DNA of 64,000 bases, taken from the NCBI GenBank assembly GCA_019009955.1, contig CM032229.1, positions 78,227,001-78,291,000 on the forward strand, given 5' to 3'. This stretch comes from Riptortus pedestris. Its lineage: Eukaryota > Arthropoda > Insecta > Hemiptera > Alydidae. Shown piece by piece: positions 1-11,237 of this stretch. Under the pieces are notes generated by a model. It was not told the DNA's origin. It was given only the letters and a program-made list of their open reading frames with translations, and did no database searches. The position numbers and the translations under genes are program-made. How positions within the stretch are numbered: position 1 is the stretch's first letter; each line of letters starts with the position of its first letter.

Positions 1-157
1 GTGTAAAACTTTGGTCTCATCGAATTTAATTTGGTCAGAACAAATACTGGCGTGTCTAGCTATGGCGGATGTCTTTGTTCTCTGGTGTTTCAGATCAGTC
101 ATGTGTTGGCTGATTATTGTCGCAGTCTTTTTTCCAGTCTGTCCCACATAAACTTTA
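1..157 (-). pseudogene. Penelope GIY-YIG endonuclease, partial
   Basis: After a frameshift near 157 the minus strand reads CKVYVGQTGKKTATIISQHM and then a His/Arg-rich stretch ending TSAIARHASICSDQIKF. The VYVGQTG(K) segment followed by an R/K-rich helix is the GIY-YIG nuclease core found after the RT in Penelope-like elements, where it nicks target DNA. The preceding GVYMIPCDY is the normal lead-in to this domain, so the two frames were once one. The domain continues past the left edge of the window. Confidence 0.78.
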
Positions 158-917
158 CAGTGTAGTCACATGGTATCATGTAAACACCACTGTCTTGTAA
201 AATTGGACTGTCTTTTGGACTTTTTAAATATTCACTGACTATTTTGTGGGGTTTAAATACTGTCCGTAAATTATATTTTCGGAGTATTCTTGCTAGTTTT
301 TCTGAAGTCCCCGCTATATAAGGAAGTGTTATATTTCTCAATGGCGTTACTTGAGTATTTTCAATATCTTTATGAACCTTGGTGGTATCAAATTTCCTCT
401 TAATTTTTCTAAATACTTTTGTAACTTCCATTTTTTTGTAGTCGTTGTAGTGGAGTTCTTTTAGTTGTTTTATCTCATTTTTTAAATGAGTTTCATTGCT
501 GCACAACGATATAGCTCTGTATACTAATGTTAAATGATACCATGTTTTTGGGCTGGGTAGTGGTGGGATGAGACATTCAGATATCTACCTATAGCTGTTG
601 GTTTTCTGTATACTGTATGGCTGAATCTATTATTGCCCTCTTTCATTATTAAAAGATCAAGAAATGGTAATTTCCCTTCATTTTCTAATTCTATGGTGAA
701 TTTGATCTGTGGGTGTTGCACGTTCATGAAGTTAAAAAAAATCGTTAGTTGTTCTTTGCCGTGTTGCCAAATAATAAAACAGTCATCTACCTACCTAAGC
801 CATAATTTGGGTTTTACTGCCCATTTTTCTAAGGCTGACGATTCAAGATCTTCCATAAAGAGATTGGCCACAACTGATGACAGGGGGCTTCCCATAGCGA
901 GTCCTTGTTTTTGTTTG
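158..917 (-). pseudogene. Penelope-type reverse transcriptase, C-terminal half plus linker (broken)
   Basis: Translation on the minus strand runs from about 917 towards 158. It opens with YKQKQGLAMGSPLSSVVANL (RT motif region B), then KLWLR followed by TAG and VDDC. The usual catalytic box here is (R)YVDD, so the tyrosine codon has become a stop at 791-793. The frame then stays open through FTIELENEGKLPFLDLLI and YRKPTAIGRYLN to about 540, where a frameshift moves it into VYRAISLCSNETHLK. The basic linker, containing YIAGTSEKLARILRKYN and FKPHKIV, is open to about 158. An intact protein would have several hundred more residues upstream. The copy cannot make active RT as it stands. Confidence 0.85.
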
Positions 918-928
918 TATATTCATTA

Positions 929-966
<38 letters not shown>

Positions 967-984
967 CATTATATTCATTAGTTT
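918..984. repeat. (TA)n tract flanked by a 15-bp direct repeat
   Basis: A TA tract at about 933-966 lies between two identical 15-bp copies (TATATTCATTAGTTT) at 918-932 and 970-984. The left copy abuts the truncation point of the Penelope element. It may be a slippage or repair product, or a target duplication. Confidence 0.8.
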
Positions 985-1267
985 CTCAGCATAAATTTAC
1001 TCATAGTCTTTAAACTATTGCCTTTGATTCAACACCATGAGGAATAGAACAAATCCTGTAGAGATTACAGTTTGAATTGAGGCAACTGTCATAAAGCTAA
1101 ATAAAACCAGATAACAATATAACTATGTTTGATTTGAAGGGAATAAAACATTATCATTTGTAGATTGAAAAGTAATATTTCAAGGAATTTTGGGGTGGTT
1201 TTACTATGTGACCAAACAATATACTAAAGAAAACTAACTTTTTACTCTAAATAAAACTTCCATTAAT
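985..1267. other. AT-rich sequence, nothing recognised
   Basis: No open frame, RNA gene or repeat end is visible between the Penelope remnant and the first HINE-like copy. Confidence 0.5.
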
Positions 1268-1891
1268 TAGGGACTGCATAAACTAAACAGATTTCCCATG
1301 AGCTGGGCATGATGATGATGTGAGACAATCTATTCATCATTCCTCCTATAATAAGAAGCCGATAAAAACAGAACTTCAAATTTAAGATGAAATATGATGT
1401 TTAGTAGCCAAATCAGTCTAATTTAAAATTGCATTAAAAAACACATTGGAATTCCTCCCTCCTTTATGCCTCCACTATTCCTACTCTGAATTCAACCATT
1501 AACAAATATAATCTTTAGTTTACTGAAAGTTGAAAACTAAAAAATCCAAACATCTCGGTTAATATTCATGATACACATAAAATAGATAGGTAGAACTATA
1601 TTCATTGGTAATTTAATTTGCAAAAGATTGCTTTTATACAATTACTTGATCAGGCACATAATAACGAAGATATTAAGAATTTTTGAAATTCCCCTCCTCT
1701 AAACCCCCGCCCCTCCCAAAGGATGGAGTTCAGCTATTAAGGCTTGATCTTTAGTTTTCAATAAAATGTTTAAATATCGAGTTTGGTAACAATAAAACAA
1801 AAATTGTGACTTCTAGAGCGTTAACAGACATACATATATGTCTGTTAACGCTCTAGAAGTCACAATTTTTGTTTGATTGTTACCAAACTCG

Positions 1892-1961
<70 letters not shown>

Positions 1962-1968
1962 TATATAC

Positions 1969-2030
<62 letters not shown>

Positions 2031-2097
2031 AGAAGTTTTAAATGGACCTCACTTTTGTCATCTCCTGGGTAAGATCATGGACATTTGAGGAAATTTG
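1268..2097 (-). mobile_element. HINE-like element copy 1 (decayed)
   Basis: The copy is in reverse orientation. Its 3' end is degenerate (GGACTGCATAAACTAAACAGATTTCCC-like). The body follows: ATCTCGGTTAATATTC, ATAACGAAGATATT, the C-rich run, GATCTTTAGTTTT, GTTTGGTAAC and AGCGTTAACAGACA. A long (TA)n/(CA)n tract at about 1895-2030 follows, and then the 5'-end block with GGACCTCACTTTTGTCATCTC and GGACATTTGAGGAAATTT. The GTTTGGTAAC-to-AACAGACA block is present twice in opposite orientations, forming a large palindrome. Confidence 0.75.
1774..1895. repeat. Near-perfect 59-bp-arm palindrome inside HINE copy 1
   Basis: Arms 1774-1832 and 1837-1895 are reverse complements, with one mismatch (1794 against 1875) around a 4-bp centre. 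Each arm is the same HINE block, from the GTTTGGTAAC side to AACAGACATA. An inverted duplication of element sequence is the simplest reading. Confidence 0.93.
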
Positions 2098-3036
2098 ACT
2101 AAAACTAAAATATGCAAAAGTCTCATACTAAGTATTCAAGTTAGAAATAAAATGTACATAGGGACAGTAATTCCAAAGCTGAAAATGATACATTTTGTGC
2201 ATCACAGCACTTCTAGGTGGTAACGGAACATTTATTTATTTCTTATTGTAACTTTTCTTGTGAATGAATATGCAGATGAGGAAGGGTGTCCTCTCTAAAC
2301 TCTGTTCACTTGATGAAGTTCATGTGAAGTTTGCAAAAATAGGTTTTTATGTTTTATGTATTTTCATCTATTCAAGTAGACATACATTTCTTTTTTGCCA
2401 GCCTCTTTTGTTATTAACTTTCTTCTGATCATTGTTTGTCGACATTTGTTCCATAATTGTATATAATTATATTATAGTAGAACCTCATTATTATTGAATC
2501 CTAAATCATTCGACAACCCATTTAAAATGTCCTTAATTTCTTCAGGCTTTTTGTCAACAGATAATGGACCAATGACATCAAAAATAGTGGAAATGTCCTG
2601 CACAAATTTTTCAGTGTAGTTTCTTCATTCATCATCATCAGAAGGAATGTTTGGCTGGAGAACTCAAGATAAAAAATATTCCCGTCAAGATCCCGAAAAT
2701 TTGTGAAAATAAAATGTTTGGCAATTACAAACAGAATAAATATTTAGATTTTTAAAAAATGATTCCAATCACTTATCTAAAGAAATAAATTATCACATAA
2801 AAATAGGCATATCATTTATTCAGTTTAGGCTACAGAGGGATGTCTTCATCATCATGATGGCTTTAATGCTCGATGCTCTGGTGTAGAGTGCAACGAGGAA
2901 CAGCTACATGTCCTTGATTCCCTTGTTCGTTCTTGTGAAAATCAGGTTTACATGTTTTTGGGATGAATTACCAGGTGTAGTCTGTTGTACTATAAAATAG
3001 TTTACCAACATTCAAACAGAACTGTAGAATGAAAAA
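2098..3036. other. AT-rich spacer, nothing recognised
   Basis: No coding frame above background and no clear repeat ends. Confidence 0.5.
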
Positions 3037-4013
3037 GTTTGTCACACAGAGGCTGCGTAACTAAGCAGATATCCACTTGCTAGTATGACACAATACTGAG
3101 CCCATTTTCTATTTTTAATATCTGACAAGTAGAAGTGGGTGTTTACAGAAGGCTGAAAATATGAATAAATCTCTTTGAATATGAGTGTTTTAATAATTAG
3201 TCCAGATAATAAAACATACACAAATCTTATATAAATTCTGTATATCATTATTATTCTTGAACACAAGTTAAACTGTACATGAACATAATACTACACATAA
3301 CCAACATCCTGTTCCCACTTCCTATAATAGCTATAACCTTCCTTCCTTTACAGTGTAGCCACATATAACAATGAGTTCCAAAAAAATGTTTAGAGCAACA
3401 ATTGTAGAGCATCAATATTTTAAAATGATTGGTTCTATCAAATATTTTGAGCCAGCTTATTATTATCTTTATTAAGAAGTTATTTTGAACACCCCCTAGC
3501 TAAACCTCCCCTATTCCTTGTCCGATTACAGTAATTAATAAATGAACATTAGAGTAGAATTAAATGATTATTTATTGAGTATGGTATAGATCAAATAAAC
3601 ATTTTTGAGTTAAAAACATAAAATGTTAAATGATAATGTCACACACTGTGTATTTTCAAGTAGGTCACACAGAAAAAATTCAATGAAAACAATATTTGGT
3701 ATTTAAGCTTCCAAGAAAGTGGTTCATGATATAACAGCTTATTGTTAATACGACATGAGTAGTAGTGGGGGTTTTCTGTACGCTTAAAACTAAAAATGCT
3801 AATATCTCGGTGAAATAACACACATAACAAAATTTATAGGCTAGTTCATTTTCAATAAGATTGGTTCTATACACTTTTAGCAGATTTCCCTTTAGGACCC
3901 TCCTCACCCTGGTCCAATTCCACAATGAACTTGATCTTTAGTTTTATATAAAACACCTATATATCAAGTTTAGTATTGATAAAACGAAAATTGTGAGTGC
4001 TAGAGATGTAACA

Positions 4014-4078
<65 letters not shown>

Positions 4079-4172
4079 TTGAACGGACCTTATTTTTGTC
4101 ATCTTCTAGGTAGGATTAATTTTCAAGACATTTTTTAAAACAACCTTAATAGCTGATTTCCCTTGATGGAAA
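3037..4172 (-). mobile_element. HINE-like element copy 2, long form
   Basis: Reverse orientation, about 1.1 kb. It begins after AAAAA with a degenerate terminal hairpin (GTCACACAGAGGCTGCG) and AAGCAGATATCC. The internal body is present twice in tandem: a C-rich run, a GTCCGATT-like motif and a TTTAGTATTGAT-like motif occur near 3490-3590 and again near 3895-3990. A (TA)n tract covers about 4018-4074. The copy ends with the AATAGCTGATTTCCC block near 4172. Minus-strand frames inside it (3042-3266, 3639-3925) are repeat sequence, not genes. Confidence 0.8.
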
Positions 4173-6968
4173 GGCCTAAACTCAATCCTGGGCCCAATAA
4201 TAGTGGGCATCCAGGCAAGACTAATTTTCTTTCTTCAGACTAGTTCGAGTTCTTCTTTGTTTTATATTATTTTACCATGATCTCATCGCTATCCCATTTT
4301 GAAACATTCCATGCATGAAAATTGCATATTCATTTTAATTTTTTTTTTTTAGTTTGGAAGTTAATTTTATAATTTGAAAAGCAAATATTTCTAACAGCCC
4401 TTTGTATGTTGTTATGTTATAGGAAAGAGCGTAGGAGTAGGTACAAAAGACATCTTACTTATTTCTAGCTTAACTGATAAACATTTTTAGGTGTTTGTTT
4501 TTTCCTTCAAATTAACTTACCATGTTTTCAATGTCATAATTAGATGAAATCTGATATTTTTTCATAATGCATTTGGAGATTTCATATATTTCGTTTTACC
4601 AAAATCTTAGAGACTAGCTACTGATATAACGTACACACATTTTCAAAAATGACATACAAGAGACATAAAATTAAAATCAGGGATGATTGATTGCAATATT
4701 ATTAATTTAATATAATTATCCTAAACAAGACCCAATAAAATAAACTATTTTTTCAATTATACAACATTATTAGTTAGTGATATTTATCATATTAACTTTA
4801 TAATAAAATGAGTACACATATATACTTGAGTTAATTTCATATTATCCATTGACTTTAATAAATTACATTAATAAGTTAATGGTGTTTACATTACTGACAC
4901 TAATAATAAAATTAGTACATTTTTCCCCTAGATTTAATTTAACCTCGCTTATATACTAGTAACTACCTTATATTTATAAACTTTTTTTAAAAAAACATTA
5001 TAAAAATATTTATCCCATCTTCATAAGCCTATATGCAGATGTTATTTTGAAAATAAAGTGAATATATCTTTATGAGTAGGAAATTCTGTGAATTATTTAT
5101 GCTGTAATATGTGATTGGTCTTTTAATTTAATTTAGTATGTAAACCACTAAATCAAAGTAATTAGGACTAATGTATTGAAATAATAAGTTTTAAGTTACT
5201 TTATTCAACAACAAAAATGTTACATAACATAATGTGTAGAAATAGCTTACAGGAGTAAAAAACATTGAGAAAGTTGAAAGAACTAGAAATATCCATGGGT
5301 AGAAACAGCCATGAAAACTGGTTTTACTGCTTCTTTAATAAAACTGTGGGCTCAATAAATGTGATATATATGATTTTTTAAAAAATGTTTAAATAACAAA
5401 AATTATGAATTACTTTTAAAAAATCATCACATTAATACAAAGGCCGAGGTAACATTTGGCTCTCATTTTATTCATCCTTAAGATTTTTCAAATGTCCCGC
5501 CAAGAGATAAATTTCTCCAAGGATAACATGTGTTCTCCCATAGAGTGCTCTTCCTCCCCCGAAAAGAGGTCGGATAGTTTTAGGGGAATTCGGTAGAGGT
5601 CAGAGACGTCCGAAATGCTCATACGGAATTACCAAACATTCAACGATAATAATTGTAAAGTAAGAGTTATTTTTATGCCCAATACTTTATTTAAAATATA
5701 GGGTGTTGGTCTTGGGCGTTCTGGAAGTTAATTTGACTGGAGATAGATTCCTAAATACATTGATTTGGGAGTTTGAAGGAGTCGGTATTTTTTTCAGCAG
5801 TTGGCTGTAATGCGGCTCTAGCTTGAGGTTGTGGTGGGGTCCCTTTAGGCCTTATTACTCAGTTGTCATCCGAGTTGTATGTTAGTCGGGTCTGTTTACT
5901 TCGTAATCTCTTCCTAAAATCCTATTTCTTGTCTTCAAATCAGTCTTTTATCCACCTCCTTACTTGTTTTTAGTGTTCTGAATTAGGTATTGTCCTTTAG
6001 TAGATTTTTTTCATAAAAAGGTAAGCACCTCATAATGGGTTAGAAACTTTTAAGTTTAAAAAAAAACACTAGAATACATCTATTCTTTTAAAATATATAT
6101 ATTCAAATTTAATTAATAATAACAAAATTTCGTTAATGCTTTTTTTTTAAAAAAAAATCTTTAATAAGTTGCAAAATAAAATTGCTTGCATGTATTCTGA
6201 ATGCCCCTATTTATATCGTTGTTATCACTATTAAGAATAGCTTTAAAATTTTGTTAAAGCAGCCATTTTTATTTATTTTTTAACTTGCTTGCCTTAAGGT
6301 TGCACAAACACTATATCACTATTAGGGCATTTTTATTTGTTTACATTTATATTAGTCTTGGGATTGTGAATGCTGTAAATTTTTCACTTCTCTATATTTA
6401 CTTCAACCTATATGCTCTTTTTATCATCTGAGGAACTTGTTTCTGATAGATGGAACTTAGTTGATAGTGTTATCAATACTTCAAATGGCCAAGTTTATGT
6501 TTTATTGGCCTTAACTCAATCAGAAATGATTCACTTCAAAAGTTACCTAATTAAATCATTCATTTTGTTGTTGAGGGCTTATAAATGTCAATATTAATAA
6601 ATTGGTGGCCAATTGATGATATTTGCGCCTTTAATTTTTTTTTAAATCTCATAATCTTTCTTGAGCATTTTAGTATGATACAATTCTTTATTTTTTTTAC
6701 CTGTTGCATGCTTCCCATAGTGTACAAAAAACAAATTATTCTTTTGATTGTATAGCATGTTCATTATATAGTTGTATGCACAAAAGCCAAAGAAAGAATT
6801 GAAAGTATTTAGCCTGAGGTACCTAGAGTAACAATATATTTTTGATCATATAGGTTGTCTTGATGTGTTTGAATTCGTATATATTTTCAAAAATTTACTG
6901 CATGTACAATCCCATGCCTAGAACATGTCATGAGTGTAGTTGTGTTGTGTGTGTGTGGAAAGGGGGCA
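4173..6968. other. Spacer upstream of the putative first coding exon
   Basis: Mostly AT-rich with homopolymer runs. About 5450-5960 is less AT-rich (GAAAAGAGGTCGGATAG, TTGAGGTTGTGGTGGGG) and could hold a promoter or untranslated first exon of the gene starting at 6969. No motif decides this. Confidence 0.35.
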
Positions 6969-7150
6969 ATGTCGGGAGGTCTGGGATCCTCCTATCGCTC
7001 CCTTACTGGCGACGTCTACCGAACAACAACAGTCAACAATGACTCCAGGTTTAGTGTTATTGAGATGATGAAGAAAACCTTTAGCTTCACTTCAAATCAG
7101 AAGACTACAGAACCACTCGTTTATAAGGACCAGGCTACAATTGTACCAAG
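6969..7150 (+). CDS. Putative first coding exon of an unrecognised long-intron gene
   Basis: The frame starts at ATG 6969 (MSGGLGSSYRSLTGDVY) and stays open for 60 codons plus two bases. It reaches a strong donor, CCAAG|GTAAGG, and reading through gives a stop at once. Codon use is much less AT-rich than the surroundings. The peptide is polar and rich in Ser and Thr, with no signal peptide or membrane segment, which suits a cytosolic N-terminus. It ends KDQATIVPR. An in-frame ATG at 6930 adds 13 residues of low-complexity VVLCVCGK sequence; I prefer 6969, whose context is better (GCAATGT). The splice phase matches the candidate exon at 13567. I do not recognise the protein family. Confidence 0.55.
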
Positions 7151-9507
7151 GTAAGGAAACAAAAGTTGCTATGTTAGTGTTATTATTATTTTTTTTTTTT
7201 CCAAAATTGTTTCTTTAATTAAAAACCTTGGACTATGTTAAGGTAATTACAATGTACATTGCTATTAGCATAAGATGGCCTTATTTACTTTTGTTTACAG
7301 AATTTAGTTTTATTTATTGATTTTAATCTGTTACTTGTTAATTCTCAGAACTATTTCCATATTTGCTCAAACTTACAAGTAACTTCGACGTAAATTTTAT
7401 ATAGTTTTTATAAGGAAACTTTTAATATTGATTATAAGAATAAGATTATCACAAAGATTTGTAATTATATAAAATAAACCTAAGAAAAGTAAATGAATTA
7501 CCCCTAAAGATATTATAGATATTTTATCAGATAATATCTCATTAAAATGTAATTGAAATTGGCATTGTAAAACTATTCTAAAGTTAAACTCTTATAACAC
7601 ACAAACAACAAAGATGATGAATATATCACATGAGTGAAATCAGTCTCTTGTTTCTAGACAAAGCTTCCTTTATTAATTATGAATTTTATGTTTTCCCTTT
7701 ATATTTTACTAAATGAAGGAGTTAATTTCCATATTAGAAAAGCCATTGCTGAAATAAGAAAGTTTCTATTTTTATGCTATGTTTTCTCAATTGTGTACTC
7801 GAAAATCACTTATTAATTTTGAATTCTGAAAGTAAAATAATGATTGGGACTCTGGGTAACAAAGAACATGGTGTTTTCTTTGTTCATAAGATCCTTGGCT
7901 ATGGAGTGTCATTGGTTTGGCTCAGCATTGACGCAACATATTCTTGATGATGTCTCAATAATATGTTTAGGCTACACAACATTCTGTAGTACCTACTGTA
8001 CACAACCAATCCCCTGGGTAGCTTCAGATCCATAATTGGATGAATAATATTATACTGAGACAAAGAGGAAATAACTATTACAGTACTAATTTTCTAAGTA
8101 AAGCATACATTTCCTGGAGAGTTATTTTAATTTACTATAGTATTCATCAGTGGTTTAGACACTATAATGAATGCCTGTTTTTTTTTTTTAATAAAATATT
8201 TTCCTAAAGAAGTACGTTACTTAAATAAAAACCGATGCACCTTAGTGTTAGAGCATTTTGATGTCAACGAACAACCAAAAGTGCACTGGAGATTGATCTA
8301 AGGACAATTAATGTCTTCACTTATTAATTAAACAAAAAACAAGAAATAATGAGATATGCGTGGTGTGTTAAAAGACCTACATCTTACAATACAAATAAAA
8401 TACAATAAATTAGAAAATAATAGTTGATTGCGAGACCATTTCTTTGGAAAACAAACACAAATATTTATTCAATTTGGATAACCAAACTCGTTCTTCCTTG
8501 GAAGGATTAGAAAATATTGTGGATTTATGTTTTGATACTTTTACTACAAAATCACTTTTTGTTAGTTGAAAAAAGATTATTATAGTACCACAGAAGAAAT
8601 CACTCACTTCATATTTATAGTTCAAAGTAAATTTCAACTTGTGATATTGATAAAAAATCTTCATTCTTCTTTTGAAAACCCTTTAATTTTCCTTAGACCT
8701 TTGTATATAAAACCCTGAGAAACACGTATTATTAATTACTTCAATCTTGTTTACAGAACATGTACCGAATTAAGTTTATTAATTTTAGTTATAATTTTTT
8801 TTTGGGTGGGGATGTTTATGAAAAGTGGAAAAAATGCACAAATATTAATACAAAATTGAACAGTTCATAAATATGATTGAGTTTCGGGCCCATTGAGTTT
8901 ATTAGTCACAAGAAAGAGGAAAATAGGAGGGTAAGTTCGAGCAAATACGACAATTTACCAATTTTTTTATTTTATTTAATGAATTTATTTTTTATTCACT
9001 TCATTTAATTTCATAATTTATTGCAAGTTAGTTTCAATTCTATTTTTGTTTTTACACAATAGAATTTATTTATAACGTGCTTTGTCACACCTTTCTAAAA
9101 GAAAGTACATTCCTTCCAATTATATCTATCATAGTTATTTCCTGTATATTTATAAAAATTATTTATAAATATACATTTGCTTTGTCTGTGTTCTCTGAGG
9201 CAATTCCTGGGACTGCGTGTAGAGGTAAGTAATAAAATGTTGCACCTCATTGCACTCAATTCAACAACACATGCTGCTGCAGAGCTTGTGCAGCTGTCTA
9301 AAATATGTTTAGTGTTGTCAATTTTTAAAAGATTTGTCTTATGCTTAAAAGTACAGATGGGCTATAATAACTCTGAGCCTTAAGGAAATTTCAAACAAAA
9401 ATTCTTTGTCTCTAATAGAAACCATATTCATAGCTTTTTTTTTTTTTTAAATGCTGCTCAATTCCTTTTAATTAAAAATTAATTTTATTGAAATAATAAA
9501 TATATAG
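7151..9507. other. Probable intron sequence
   Basis: AT-rich; no repeat ends or coding frames. A donor-like GTAAGT at 9225 follows a short open stretch, but its phase does not fit the neighbouring exons. Confidence 0.4.
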
Positions 9508-9568
<61 letters not shown>

Positions 9569-9578
9569 CACATACATA
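9508..9578. repeat. (TA)n followed by (CA)n microsatellite
   Basis: A TA tract of about 50 bp and a short CA run lie directly before the 5' end of the Helitron. The Helitron probably inserted into this tract. Confidence 0.9.
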
Positions 9579-9850
9579 TCTATATATATATAAAATTGTA
9601 ACCTCTGTCTGTACATTGATTTTTTTCGCGAAATTTCACGATAACTTTTCGTTTCACATGTCATAGACACCATAACTGCATTTTGTTTCTTTGGTGTCTG
9701 TTTGTTTGTTTGTTTGTTTGTTTATTTGTTTGTTTGTTTGTTACCTTTTCACGCATAAACGGCTGAACCGAATTTTATGAAACTTGGTATGTATATTACT
9801 ACTAGCCCAACTTAGACTTTAGGCTATATTAATATTCTCTAAGACAAATA

Positions 9851-11063
9851 GGAGTGGGGGTTATAAGGGAGGCCTGAAATTAAAAATAGCGATATTTCGT
9901 TTCATATTGCTTTTTCAGCAAATATGAACATAACAAAAGTTGTTTATTTTGTAATTTAGAGTAACTTTTGTTATATGCACATTTGCCGTATACGGAAGTA
10001 TAAATGAGTTATACGCTAAAAACTATACCGGGAGTCAACAATTTATTAGACACAAAAGACTCAACCGAACTAAATAAATCTCGGTATGTGAATTAGTATT
10101 AACGCCTTCCTTATAATAAGCCATACTAACATTTCTAGGGACGGGCAGGAGTGGAGGTTGTAAGGGAGGCCTGAAATTAAAAATAGCGATATTTCGTTTC
10201 CTATTGCTTATTCAGCAAATTTGCCCATAACAAAAGTTGTTTATTTCGTTATTTACAGTAACTTTTGTTATATACACTTTTGTCATATACGGAAGTATAA
10301 ATGAGTTATACGCTAAAAACTAAAGCGGGAGTCCACAATTTTATTTGGCACAAAAGACTCAACCGAACTAAACCAAACTCGGTATGTGAATTAGTACTAA
10401 CGCCTTCCTTATAATAAGCCATACTAACATTTCTAGCGATGGGCAGGAGTGGGGGTTATATGGGAGGCCTGAAATTAAAAATAGCGATATTTCGTTTCCT
10501 ATTGCTTATTCAGCAAATATGCCCATTAAGAAAGTTGTTTATTTTGTTATTTACAGTAACTTTTATTATATACACTTTTGCCGTATACGAAAGTATAAAT
10601 GAGTTATACGTTAAAAACTATAGCTGGAGTCCACAATTTTATTTGGCACAAAAGACTCAACCGAACTAAACCAAACTCGGTATGTGAATTTGCACTAACG
10701 CCTTCCTTATAATAAGCCATACTAACATTTCTATGAACGGGCAGGAGTGGGGGTTGTAAGGGATGCCTGAAATTAAAAATAGTGATATTTCGTTTCCTAT
10801 TGGGATTTCGGCCAATATGCATATAACTAAAGTTGTTTATTTTGTTATTTAGAGAAACTTTTGTTATATACACTATCGTCGTATACCGAAGTATAAAGGC
10901 GTCATACTCTAAAATTTATAGCGGGAGTCAACAACTTTATTCGGCACAAAAGACTCAACCGAACTAAATAAAACACTCGGTATGTGCATTAACACTAACA
11001 CCTTCCTTATAATAAGCCATACTAACATTTCTAGGGACGGGCAGGAGTGGGGGTTGTAAGGGA
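9851..11063 (+). repeat. Tandem array of ~298-bp units inside the Helitron
   Basis: The anchor GGAGTGGGGG or GGAGTGG recurs at 9851, 10148, 10446, 10744 and 11044, giving spacings of 297, 298, 298 and 300. Each unit carries GAAATTAAAAATAGCGATAT, AAAAGTTGTTTATTT, CACAAAAGACTCAACCGAAC and CCTTCCTTATAATAAGCC. The last unit is cut short about 60 bp in and replaced by the Helitron 3' end. Open frames inside it (10439-10669, 10604-10873, 10909-11130) repeat with the units and are not genes. Confidence 0.95.
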
Positions 11064-11205
11064 AGCCTGACTTTACAAATTTTATTATTAACAAATCCGA
11101 CAAGAAATGACGGGTATTAACCCTAAACACTGGGACGGGTAAATGTCAAAATATTGTGCAATGTAAAGCCTGCTAAAAAATACCATCACCATTCAGCCTC
11201 AAATG

Positions 11206-11237
11206 AATTCCCGGGCGAAGCCGGGTATCTGAGCTAG
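11206..11237 (+). terminator. Helitron 3' terminal hairpin and CTAG end
   Basis: The hairpin CCCGG-GCGAAG-CCGGG is followed 8 bases later by CTAG (CTRR consensus). In Helitrons this structure marks the transposition terminus. Confidence 0.9.

Larger units (their letters stand above)
1..917 (-). mobile_element. Penelope-like retroelement, 5'-truncated and degenerate
   Basis: Read on the minus strand, this is the 3' part of a Penelope-like element. The reverse transcriptase palm comes first, then a basic linker, then a GIY-YIG endonuclease that runs off the left edge. The family encodes RT plus GIY-YIG and moves by target-primed reverse transcription. Visible motifs are GLAMGSPLSS, VDD, KLPFLDLL, VYRKPTAIGRYLN, SEKLARILRKYNLRTVFKP and CKVYVGQTG, in the family order. 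Lesions are a stop at 791-793, a frameshift near 535 and a frameshift near 157. Homology ends near 917, next to a (TA)n tract, so the 5' half is missing. Assignment to Penelope-like elements is firm; the clade is not resolved. Confidence 0.88.
9579..11237 (+). mobile_element. Non-autonomous Helitron with internal tandem units
   Basis: The element has textbook Helitron ends. It starts TCTATATATATATAAAA after a host A at 9578. It ends with the hairpin CCCGGGCGAAGCCGGG, then TATCTGAG and CTAG, followed by a host T at 11238. Helitrons insert between A and T without target duplication, so both boundaries fit. Length is 1659 bp, with no Rep or helicase ORF, so it would depend on a helper. A (TTTG)n tract lies near 9694-9742, followed by ACGCATAAACGGCTGAACCG. 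The bulk is a tandem array of ~298-bp units. A related element starts at 63643. Confidence 0.92.

Noticed and set aside
1869..2088. Plus-strand frames of Ile/Tyr repeats
   Set aside because: They translate a (TA)n/(CA)n microsatellite. The same applies to frames at 9485-9673, 11605-11907, 17362-17559, 28753-29005, 41494-41760 and 48071-48370.
3042..3925. Minus-strand frames of 63-81 codons
   Set aside because: They fall entirely within a HINE-like copy; other copies carry stops at the same places.
9851..11063. CRISPR-like array
   Set aside because: Units are ~298 bp, nearly identical along their whole length, and enclosed by Helitron ends. There is no repeat-spacer pattern.
10439..11130. 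Three open frames of 73-89 codons
   Set aside because: They lie in the Helitron tandem units and recur with the repeat period.
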